From Nitrospira sp. (GTDB lineage Bacteria; Nitrospirota; Nitrospiria; Nitrospirales; Nitrospiraceae), in the NCBI GenBank assembly GCA_024760545.1, contig CP060501.1, positions 3,302,036 through 3,366,035 on the forward strand: a stretch of DNA of 64,000 bases, given 5' to 3'. This document shows positions 18,167 to 25,693 of this stretch, piece by piece; the stretch's first letter is position 1; the number at the start of each line of letters is the position of its first letter. Made by a program: the position numbers and the translations under genes. Below the pieces are notes generated by a model. That model saw only the letters and a program-made list of their open reading frames with translations. It was not told the DNA's origin and searched no databases.

Positions 18167-20002
18167 ATGCCGCCGATCATGCTGCTCAGTTGCGAGTCTC
18201 TTGGGAAGACCTTCGGTATCAAACCGTTGTTCACTGACCTGTCGCTCGGACTGTGCGAAGGCGACCATGTCGGGCTGATCGGCCCCAACGGTTCCGGGAA
18301 ATCCACGTTGCTCAAGATACTCGCCGGCCTTGAGGTGCCGGATAGCGGGACTCGAGCTGTGCGGCGGCAGATCCGCATCGGCTATGTCCCACAAGAGCCC
18401 TCCTTTGCTGAGCAGCACTCGGTCGAGGACACGTTGGCCCAAGTCCTTCTCGACGAGGGACTGGATCCGCATGAGCATGGCGGGCGAATTGCCAAAGCGC
18501 TCAGCCTCGGAGGATTTGTTCGATCCGATCAGGTGGTCTCGACACTTTCGGGAGGATGGAAGAAGCGGTTGGCGATCGCACGGTCACTGATGCTGGAACC
18601 GGACGTGCTGCTCATGGACGAGCCGACTAACCATCTGGACCTCGACGGCATCCTTTGGCTCGAAGACCTGCTGAAGGCTGAGCCGAATGCGTTCATCGTG
18701 ATTAGTCACGATCGGCGATTCCTGGAATCAGTGACCACGCGAATCTGGGAATTGAACCGGAGATACGCCAATGGCCTCTTTCAGGCAAACGGGCGGTACA
18801 GCGAGTTCCTGGAGCAGCGCGACGCGGCCTTGCAGGCACAGGCCGACTATCAGGCGTCATTGGCCAATCGAGTCCGGCGCGAAGTGGAATGGCTCAGGCG
18901 AGGCCCCAAAGCCCGCACGACCAAAGCCAAGGCCCGGATTGACTCGGCGGGACGGCTCATCGACGAGCTGCAGGATATTGAGTCCCGGCAGGGGAGCGCG
19001 TCGGCCGGAATCGACTTCACGGCTTCCGGTCGAAAGTCGAAACAATTGTTGGTCGCAAAAGAGATTGGGAAATCGCTCGGCGGCAAGCCCATCGTGTCCT
19101 GCCTCGACCTCATGATAGGGCCAGGCGAACGGATTGGTCTCCTCGGCCCCAATGGGGGCGGCAAGACCACTCTCCTCAAACTCTTGGCGGGCACGTTGCC
19201 GACAGACAGCGGCACCATCACCCGAGCCGATCGGCTCCGTGTCGTGACGTTCGACCAACATCGCGAGTCGTTGGACCAGCAGGCCACGTTGCGGCGTGCC
19301 CTCGCTCCTGCCGGTGGCGATGCCGTCGTATACCAGGATCGGTCCGTGCATCTGGTCTCATGGGCCAAGCGTTTTCTGTTCAGGCCGGAGCAGCTGGATT
19401 TGCCGGTCTCCCGTCTGTCCGGGGGAGAGCAGGCCCGGTTGCTGATCGCACGGTTGATGCTCCAGCCGGCGGATCTCTTACTCCTCGACGAGCCCACGAA
19501 CGATTTGGATATTCCGACGCTCGACGTGCTGGAAGACAGCTTGCTGGAGTTCGCCGGGGCACTCGTTCTGGTGACGCACGACCGGTGGCTGCTGGACCGC
19601 GTCTCCACCAGACTTCTCGCTCTGGATGGGACGGGGTGCGCCGAGTGGTTCGCCGACTATGCCCAATGGGAATCCGCGCAGGCCAAAAAAACGACGCAAG
19701 AACGAAAATCTCAGATTGCAAAGGAAAGCCTTGGACCGGCGGGGGCGTCCAAACGGAAAGGCTTGTCGTACAAAGAACAGAAAGAATGGGATCAGATCGA
19801 AGTCACGATTCAGAAAGCCGAAGCGCGGGTGGCCGCCTGCCAAGTGGCGGCAAATGATCCATCCATTGCTTCCTCCGCTTCCGATTTACAAGAGCGCTAT
19901 GCAGCGTTGCACACCGCGCAGGCCGACGTCGAACGTCTCTACGCCCGCTGGGCCGAATTGGACGAGAAACGCGCCCAGGCGATCAGCAGCACGAAATTCT
20001 AG
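18167..20002 (+). CDS. uup: ABC-F family ATPase (Uup-like)
   Basis: ABC-F proteins have two fused ATPase domains and no membrane part; they act on the ribosome, and Uup is linked to ribosome/DNA repair functions. Domain 1 has Walker A GPNGSGKST and signature LSGGWKKR; domain 2 has GPNGGGKTT and LSGGEQAR, each followed by DEPTNHLD or DEPTNDLD. The linker (about residues 225-300) is basic and Arg-rich. The C-terminus after the second ATPase is a coiled coil (SYKEQKEWDQIEVTIQKAE onward), typical of Uup's DNA-binding arm. The start is set at 18167 (611 residues); 18179 is also possible. Confidence 0.88.
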   Translation: MPPIMLLSCESLGKTFGIKPLFTDLSLGLCEGDHVGLIGPNGSGKSTLLKILAGLEVPDSGTRAVRRQIRIGYVPQEPSFAEQHSVEDTLAQVLLDEGLDPHEHGGRIAKALSLGGFVRSDQVVSTLSGGWKKRLAIARSLMLEPDVLLMDEPTNHLDLDGILWLEDLLKAEPNAFIVISHDRRFLESVTTRIWELNRRYANGLFQANGRYSEFLEQRDAALQAQADYQASLANRVRREVEWLRRGPKARTTKAKARIDSAGRLIDELQDIESRQGSASAGIDFTASGRKSKQLLVAKEIGKSLGGKPIVSCLDLMIGPGERIGLLGPNGGGKTTLLKLLAGTLPTDSGTITRADRLRVVTFDQHRESLDQQATLRRALAPAGGDAVVYQDRSVHLVSWAKRFLFRPEQLDLPVSRLSGGEQARLLIARLMLQPADLLLLDEPTNDLDIPTLDVLEDSLLEFAGALVLVTHDRWLLDRVSTRLLALDGTGCAEWFADYAQWESAQAKKTTQERKSQIAKESLGPAGASKRKGLSYKEQKEWDQIEVTIQKAEARVAACQVAANDPSIASSASDLQERYAALHTAQADVERLYARWAELDEKRAQAISSTKF

Positions 20003-20098
20003 CAATGGGGAATTCTATCGAGCGCCGAAAAAGGAACACTGCTCCCTATTTGGTTGTTTCTGAGCCGGTCCTCGGAAACGCATTCCAGGCGTATCTTA

Positions 20099-20666
20099 TT
20101 AATAGAAGGAGCGGATGTACGAATGAAAATGCTTTAGTGACATATCCTCATTCAACCTTTCAAAGTCTTCATAATTCCAAGGACGTAGTTTGTTTCTGTG
20201 CGCCACACTCGTTGCTCCACCGATAAACATTCGATAATGCACATGTTTCGGAGGCGAGCTCCCTTTGTCACCTAATATCATGACGTATCTGAGAAATGGC
20301 CAATGGGTTTTAGCTGCCTTAATTACAGCAAGAGCATAGGGCACAGGTATACGTGAACCAACCCATATGCCTTCATGTTCATTGGCCGTGTTACTGTCAT
20401 CTGTCGCAGAAGTATAAAACCCGGCTTTGAAGCCGAGGTGCCTCAGCTCAAAAACGAGATCTTCTGCTCCAGCTAGCAAATTTACCTCTACCGACAAACG
20501 CTGAGGTGTTGCGCTGGCGGGTTGGGCAATTTCCTTAACCTCGCTGATGGATTCTTCCTTTAATCCGATCTTGAGATATTCCTGTGCGAACTGCATGAAT
20601 CGTTCCGAATTGTATATGTGAAACATACGGACGGAAGATTCTCGCGAAATCTCATCCAGAAGCTCT
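20099..20666 (-). pseudogene. 5'-truncated PIN-like nuclease gene, cut by the IS element
   Basis: On the minus strand an open frame enters from the IS boundary (20666) and runs to a stop at 20099. The first native residues read ELLDEISRESSVRMFHIYNS and continue ERFMQFAQEYLKIG, which resembles the end of PIN_8-type (PIN-like) domains found in defence-associated proteins: an ELLEEI helix, a strand, then an (S/T)(D/E)RFxxxA helix. The remaining ~140 residues are an unrecognised C-terminal domain (HWPFLRYVMILGD, PKHVHYRMFIGG). The N-terminal nuclease residues are missing and are not found beyond the IS. An internal ATG at 20626 could still express 175 residues. AT content is visibly higher than in neighbours, suggesting transfer. 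Confidence 0.5.
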
Positions 20667-20694
20667 TGTTGTGCCCCACTTAATATTTGGACAG
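20667..20694 (+). repeat. Left terminal inverted repeat of the IS
   Basis: A 28-base end that pairs with 21899-21925 with a few mismatches and a one-base length difference. It marks the exact boundary at which the PIN-like gene frame is broken. Confidence 0.75.
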
Positions 20695-20716
20695 CACCAG
20701 AAGTCGGGAGGGAGCA

Positions 20717-21064
20717 ATGGAAACCACGATGAAACCTGGTCAGAATGGTCGAGGGCGACGGCGGCGGTGGAGTGGTGAGCAGAAGCTGGCGGTGTTGCAG
20801 GAGTGGCAGACTGGTGTCCCGCTGGAAGAGATCTGTCGGAAATACGCGGTGAATGCGGCACAGATGTATCGATGGAAGCGCAGTCTGGACCAGGGGCTGA
20901 AGGACTCCGGAGAGATGGTCCCGAAGAATGTGGTGGGTGGGCTCCAGAAGCGCATCGAGGAGCTCGAACGGGCATTAGGCCGGAAGGCCTTAGAGGTCGA
21001 TGTGTTAAAAAAAGCCTTCGAGCTCAAAGGGCTCAAATCACCCGAGGGGATATACGGTGGCTAG
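20717..21064 (+). CDS. IS3-family transposase OrfA
   Basis: The 115-residue OrfA carries the helix-turn-helix that binds the IS ends (WSGEQKLAVLQEWQTGVPLEEICRKY and AAQMYRWKRSL, about residues 18-58) followed by a leucine-zipper-like coiled coil (LQKRIEELERALGRKALEVDVLKKAF). The ATG at 20717 has GGGAGGG in front. Near its end lies the A7 run 21007-21013, where a -1 slip would fuse it to OrfB. Confidence 0.88.
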   Translation: METTMKPGQNGRGRRRRWSGEQKLAVLQEWQTGVPLEEICRKYAVNAAQMYRWKRSLDQGLKDSGEMVPKNVVGGLQKRIEELERALGRKALEVDVLKKAFELKGLKSPEGIYGG

Positions 21065-21912
21065 TCCGCATGACAGGCTGCTCGCTCGCCATGGTCTGCC
21101 GAGTCCTCGGCAAGCCACGGAGTTGGTGGTACTATCGGCGGCGCGCGAAGCATGCGCGTCGACTCCGGCGACCCGACATCGAGCTGCTCATTCAGCACCT
21201 GGTGGCCGGCAGTCCGACCTCTTATGGGTATCGGCGAATTCATGCGTTGCTCAAACGACGTGGGGTGTCGTGCAATCCCAAAACAGTGTGGCGGGTCTTG
21301 CAGCGGCGGGGTTGGCTCTCCACCAGTCGTCATCGCGGGCCACGACTCGGACGACCGCATACCGGTCAGGTACGGGTGGCCGATTCCAATCGGCGCTGGG
21401 CCTCCGATATCACCGGCATTCGGGCATGGGATGGCCGCAAGGGCCGCTTGGCCATCATCATCGACTGTGCAGACCGGATGATCTTGTCCTGGCGCTTTGC
21501 CTCACGCATGACCGCCACGGATCTCGCCGAGATGCTGCGCGAGGCGATCTTCCGACGGTTCGGCGAGACCCGCGCTCAGGCCCAGGGCATCGAGTTCCTC
21601 AGCGACAATGGACCGGAGTACACGTCGCACCGATTCCGGCCGTTCGTCCGTGCGATGGGACTGATCCCCTGTCACACGCCTCGGCGGAGTCCGGAGTCAA
21701 ACGGCCTCGCCGAGGCCTTCTTTGGCAGCTTCAAACGGGATTATGTGTATCAAGCCTGCCTGGAGACGTTAGAGAAAGTGGCGCAGCTGCTACCGGCGTG
21801 GATCGAGCACTACAATCACCAGGCCCCGCACAGCGCGCTGAAGATGCGGTCCCCGGCCGAGTGCTATGCCGAGTGGGTCGTCAAAACCAAAACCCTACCT
21901 GTCCAAAATTAG
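21007..21912 (+). CDS. IS3-family transposase OrfB (made by -1 frameshift)
   Basis: OrfB is the DDE integrase-type catalytic part. It lies in the -1 frame relative to orfA, and the slippery run A AAA AAA at 21007-21013 would give an OrfAB fusion. An ATG at 21070 could give a separate product. Seen: an HTH_21-type region (GYRRIHALLKRRGV), then the catalytic triad in RWASDITGI (D), FLSDNGPEY (D) and SPESNGLAEAFFGSFKRD (E), spaced as in active IS3 transposases. No stop or frameshift breaks it, so the element may be mobile. Confidence 0.88.
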   Translation, partial: KKSLRAQRAQITRGDIRWLVRMTGCSLAMVCRVLGKPRSWWYYRRRAKHARRLRRPDIELLIQHLVAGSPTSYGYRRIHALLKRRGVSCNPKTVWRVLQRRGWLSTSRHRGPRLGRPHTGQVRVADSNRRWASDITGIRAWDGRKGRLAIIIDCADRMILSWRFASRMTATDLAEMLREAIFRRFGETRAQAQGIEFLSDNGPEYTSHRFRPFVRAMGLIPCHTPRRSPESNGLAEAFFGSFKRDYVYQACLETLEKVAQLLPAWIEHYNHQAPHSALKMRSPAECYAEWVVKTKTLPVQN

Positions 21913-21925
21913 ATGGGGCAGTACA
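21899..21925 (+). repeat. Right terminal inverted repeat of the IS
   Basis: A 27-base end complementary to the left repeat. It includes the orfB stop codon (TAG at 21910-21912). Confidence 0.75.
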
Positions 21926-22020
21926 TTTTCTTAGACGGCCCTTCTCTACAGTTCCACCTGTTCGTAACCGATAGAGTAGGCGAGAGCCTATATCGGCGCA
22001 TAACCGAAGGGATATCCACC

Positions 22021-22878
22021 ATGCCATCGGCGAGCGAGTTAGTCCAATCCTGCACCACGGTCTTCACCTTGCCGGAGATGTACATCCGTGTGCGGGATGT
22101 GGTGGACGATCCCGACTCGACCATGGACGATCTCGCCAATGTTCTCAAGTTGGACCCAGCTATTTCGGCCAGGGTGCTCCGCATCGTCAACAGCCCGCTT
22201 TATGGGTTTCCCAAACAGATCGACACGATCACTCGCGCCGTGACGCTTCTCGGGATACAGGCGATCAATGACCTCGTTACGGCGACCACCGTCGGACGCA
22301 CTTTTTCCGGGATGACGGTGCAACTCATGGACGTCCCTCAATTCTGGCGCAAAAGCGTGCTCTGCGCTCTGGTCGCGGGAAAGATCGCCAAATCGTGTGG
22401 TATCGCGGATAGCGAGCGCTTCTTTATCGAAGGCCTGCTGCGCGACATCGGCCACCTTGTCCTGTACGAAGCTGTGCCGCAGCGCGCCCAGTCCGCTCTC
22501 ATCGAAGCAGGGTACCTTGAAACCTCCCTGGCTGAAGTGGAGCAGTCCAACATTGGGTGCGACTTTGCTGAAGTAGGGGCCGAACTCATTCGGTCATGGG
22601 GCATGCCCATGCAGATCGAACAGGCCATCCGTTGCCAGCTGAGTCCGAACGATGCCGGCGAGTACATGCTCCATGCTTCCGTGGTGCATCTAGCCGGTGT
22701 CGTTGCCGACCATGAAGAACTCGAGCCCAGCCGTCGCCCTGCCGTACCGCCGTTCAGCCCTCATGCTGTGACCGCCGCTCGGTTTGTACCGGCCAACCTC
22801 CCCGCATTACTAGAGGAGGCGCACACGCAACTGCAAGAGACGCTGGCGCTCGTTTACCCCCTCGCCCTGGCAGCGTAG
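22021..22878 (+). CDS. HDOD domain protein
   Basis: HDOD proteins are catalytically inactive relatives of HD phosphohydrolases and are used as signalling scaffolds. The 285-residue product has the family pattern LPEMYIRVRDVVDDPDSTMDDLANVLKLDPAISARVLRIVNSPLYGF near the start and AVTLLGIQAINDLV, then GLLRDIGHLVLYEAVP where HD-family metal ligands would be. The start at 22021 is preceded by GAAGGGA; the longer frame from 21913 begins inside the IS end and is an artefact of insertion. No output domain is attached. Confidence 0.88.
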   Translation: MPSASELVQSCTTVFTLPEMYIRVRDVVDDPDSTMDDLANVLKLDPAISARVLRIVNSPLYGFPKQIDTITRAVTLLGIQAINDLVTATTVGRTFSGMTVQLMDVPQFWRKSVLCALVAGKIAKSCGIADSERFFIEGLLRDIGHLVLYEAVPQRAQSALIEAGYLETSLAEVEQSNIGCDFAEVGAELIRSWGMPMQIEQAIRCQLSPNDAGEYMLHASVVHLAGVVADHEELEPSRRPAVPPFSPHAVTAARFVPANLPALLEEAHTQLQETLALVYPLALAA

Positions 22879-23064
22879 CACCTTAGAATTTTCCTGTGAT
22901 CAGACAACAATCTCCGAAGTGGCATGTTCGCTGACCGGGTCGGCCTGCATAGGAAGGGTAAATGGAGTGTTGCACCGACTTGACCGGCACCTTCAAGATG
23001 GGCGATCCTCTTGCCTTACTTTTTCCTCGTTGTCGATCTAACACATGTTTCCTACAGGAGCATA

Positions 23065-23808
23065 ATGGTCGACTTCTTGACCAATCTGATTTCGTTGGAA
23101 TGGCTCGCCATCTATTGGGGAATCGGCCTGCTCTTTTTCGCAGCGGAATATTGCTGGCCGTCGCGCGCACTCCTCTATCGCCACGTGTTTCTCCAGGATG
23201 TCGGGGCGTTCATCACCTATCAGGTCTTCTTCGTCGTCGCTACACAAGTGACGGATCGAATCCCATTTCCTGACTATTCACACTGGCGTTGGCAGGCGGT
23301 CCCATTTGGGTTCAAGCTGCTGGTGTTCCTGTTCGTCATGGACGGAATCGCCTACTGGATGCATCGGCTCTGGCATACATCGTGGGGATGGCCGATCCAT
23401 CGCTGGCACCATTCACCGACGGAACTGTACTGGCTGGCCGGTATCCGGGCGAGCCTTCCGCAGGTGGCACTTGCCAACATCCCTTATCTGCTGGCGTTTC
23501 CCCTACTCAAGCCGGTACCGGCACTGTTCTTTCCCCTCTATTCCTACATGCTGATCCTGACAAATAACTGGATGCATATGAACGTGACGTGGCAATCGAA
23601 AAAGCTGGAGTGGTTCTTCGTCACGCCCCGCTACCATCGGGTGCATCACCTGAGACAGATCGGGAGAGCTGGGGCGAATTTCGGGGTCCTGTTTACCGTA
23701 TGGGATCGGCTGTTCGGCACCTATGCGGATCCCGACCAAGTGGAGACGACGGGGCCATACGGGATTTCTGAAGCGGTCCATCCGGTCCGCTTGGCCATCG
23801 GGATCTAG
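23065..23808 (+). CDS. Fatty acid hydroxylase / sterol desaturase family membrane protein
   Basis: This di-iron membrane family hydroxylates or desaturates lipids. The 247-residue protein has several hydrophobic helices (about residues 15-32, 47-67, 85-105, 140-175) and the histidine clusters that bind iron: HRLWH (about residue 107), HRWHH (about 119), HMNV and HRVHH (about 192). The start at 23065 has ACAGGAG upstream; a longer frame from 23011 is less likely. The substrate is unknown; hopanoid, carotenoid or fatty acid are all possible. Confidence 0.85.
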   Translation: MVDFLTNLISLEWLAIYWGIGLLFFAAEYCWPSRALLYRHVFLQDVGAFITYQVFFVVATQVTDRIPFPDYSHWRWQAVPFGFKLLVFLFVMDGIAYWMHRLWHTSWGWPIHRWHHSPTELYWLAGIRASLPQVALANIPYLLAFPLLKPVPALFFPLYSYMLILTNNWMHMNVTWQSKKLEWFFVTPRYHRVHHLRQIGRAGANFGVLFTVWDRLFGTYADPDQVETTGPYGISEAVHPVRLAIGI

Positions 23809-23919
23809 ATAGAGGGTCCTGGCGCATCAGGAGGCCGATTGCTGAGGCCAAACAGGATGTGAATGTAGCGTGGTCGAACCGTCGCGGACTGTCTTTGTGA
23901 TGTCCAGATGGAGGCTGAG

Positions 23920-25500
23920 CTAGAGTATGCCGGCCAGTCGATTCAGACCCAATGTCGTCTGGGCAAAGAACAGCTGCAAGGCCTGGTAGTCCTGAGCATG
24001 CATCGGCTGGTTGCTCGTCGCCCGATCGCAGTAGACGAGTCCGATTGGTTTCGCACCTACCCGCAGGGGTGCGAGGATTGCCGATGTCGGTTTCCAGACC
24101 TCGAGAAAGTCCTGCTTCATGGTTCCAGCCGCTTGATCTGAAAAGTTTGGAACGAGCAGAGGATCGACTCGCTTGAGGACCGTCAGGAAAAACTGGTGTT
24201 CCCGACTGAGCGAACCGGACAGGGACCGGATGTAGGGGGCTAGTGGAGCCACACCAAGCACCAGCCTTCCGACAAGCAGATCACTATCGCTTTGGTTCAG
24301 GAGTGCCAAACCCACGCGGTCAAATCCGGCGTCCTGGTGCAGAGAGGTGACGAATGTGCCAAGTAAGCTGTTCAGGTCCTTCGCACTCTGCAGCGAGTCC
24401 TGAAAGGCTTGGAGTGTTTCAAGCGGCTTGGTCCGAATCGGTGCAGGGGGGAGGTCTTGTGTTGGAGAGACCCGTTGAGGAGGAGACGCTGGTTTCTCAC
24501 CAGTCATCGGTGGGGCGGATGGCTGGCGTGAGGTCGACTCGGTGCTCTCCCGTGATTCGTCTTTTGCCTCGGCGGAGGAGTCGAGCGACAACCCCATCGA
24601 GCGAATGAGCTGGCGTCCTCGGTCCATGGCACGAATCATCAAATCTGCGAACTGCGCTGAAGTAAGCCCGCTTCCGAGGAGGAGTATTCGTTTGGCTTCC
24701 TCAATGGCAGCCTGTGGAGCGGGGTTGGTCGTCACTTCGACCAGCCGGATGGAACCGACGACGACTCCTCTGTAGGTCGGGAACCCGCTTGGCCAACGTC
24801 CCATCACCAGTTCCCCGGGCCTGCTGAAGAGCTCGATAAGATCGTCAGGCAGTTTCCACATCCGAGCCAAAGCTTGAGCCAAAGTCAGACGAGGTATACC
24901 GAGGAGCTGGGTCTCTTGAAGCACACATTCCGCCGGTAGCTTCGCTTTCCGAGAAATGGCTTGGAGGGCTTCAAACAGGTCCGGGTCCTGATACGCAATC
25001 GCCAAGTCTCCGATGGAGTAGAGAAGCGCTGCGGTAAACAACTGGCCCGGCTGCGGGTATTCGATCGCCATGCCCAGTTCGCACGCATAGGTTGCGGAGA
25101 TGAGGGACTTGGCGATCAAGGTTCGAAACTCATGCTGGCGAACAGGCCAATGTCGCAGCTGCTCGACAAGATGCGCGGCGGCCACGAGGGACCGAACGGT
25201 ATCGAGCCCTAACCAGCTGACCGCATGAGGGACCGAGACAATCGTCTGTTGCGGGCTGTAGGCGATGCTGTTTGCGACCTGCAGCACCTTGCATGTCAGT
25301 CCGTGATCGCGGCTAATCACCCGGGCCAGGCTCACGGCGTTGGAATGAGGCCCCATGTGACTCAGGATTTGCTGGCAGGTTGACTGTAGGATCGGAAGGC
25401 AGCGGCTGGACTCATCGAAGAGGGGCTTGAGATTTCGATGGAGGCAAGGACGAATAGAGTCGATCAAGGCCGATTCCGCGGCTATGCCTGACGAAATCAT
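23920..25500 (-). CDS. HDOD-GAF signalling protein
   Basis: A 526-residue soluble protein. The N-terminal half (about residues 20-220) is an HDOD domain (SLARVISRDHGLTCKVLQVANSIAY, HAVSWLGLDTVRSLV, LLYSIGDLAIAYQ). A Ser/Pro-rich linker (about 300-350) leads to a C-terminal GAF-like domain (about 365-520; SILAPLRVGAKPIGLVYCDRA). This arrangement fits an adaptor that joins a small-molecule or redox sensor to an HDOD scaffold. It is the second HDOD gene within 4 kb. No phosphodiesterase or cyclase domain is attached. Confidence 0.85.
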   Translation of the reverse strand: MISSGIAAESALIDSIRPCLHRNLKPLFDESSRCLPILQSTCQQILSHMGPHSNAVSLARVISRDHGLTCKVLQVANSIAYSPQQTIVSVPHAVSWLGLDTVRSLVAAAHLVEQLRHWPVRQHEFRTLIAKSLISATYACELGMAIEYPQPGQLFTAALLYSIGDLAIAYQDPDLFEALQAISRKAKLPAECVLQETQLLGIPRLTLAQALARMWKLPDDLIELFSRPGELVMGRWPSGFPTYRGVVVGSIRLVEVTTNPAPQAAIEEAKRILLLGSGLTSAQFADLMIRAMDRGRQLIRSMGLSLDSSAEAKDESRESTESTSRQPSAPPMTGEKPASPPQRVSPTQDLPPAPIRTKPLETLQAFQDSLQSAKDLNSLLGTFVTSLHQDAGFDRVGLALLNQSDSDLLVGRLVLGVAPLAPYIRSLSGSLSREHQFFLTVLKRVDPLLVPNFSDQAAGTMKQDFLEVWKPTSAILAPLRVGAKPIGLVYCDRATSNQPMHAQDYQALQLFFAQTTLGLNRLAGIL

Positions 25501-25693
25501 AGGAGTTCCTCGGTCGAACGTCTGAAGCTCTATCGGTTAGAACACCACCAAGCTTGAGGAGACGAGGCTCCTTCATTATCTTGCTTGATGTCCGTTTCGA
25601 GGCGCCGGGCCTCCGCATCATCGTGTGGCCATTACCCGATAGTCAGGTCTTCGTGAGGGCTTCAGAAGACTTAGGGGCGTGGCGTGAGGAGAG

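Larger units (their letters stand above)
20667..21925 (+). mobile_element. IS3-family insertion sequence, complete
   Basis: A 1259-bp element with imperfect terminal inverted repeats starting with TGT: left 20667-20694, right 21899-21925. Both arms share TGCCCCA near the tip and TTTGGACAG at the inner end. Inside are overlapping orfA and orfB typical of IS3 with a frameshift signal. The ends fit the IS3-family pattern (TGT...CCCC...GGACA). The three or four bases on each side do not match (left tct, right ttt), so no target-site duplication is seen. Confidence 0.85.

Noticed and set aside
21913-22020. An N-terminal extension of the HDOD protein
   Set aside because: It begins inside the IS inverted repeat, and the ATG at 22021 has its own site and matches the domain start.
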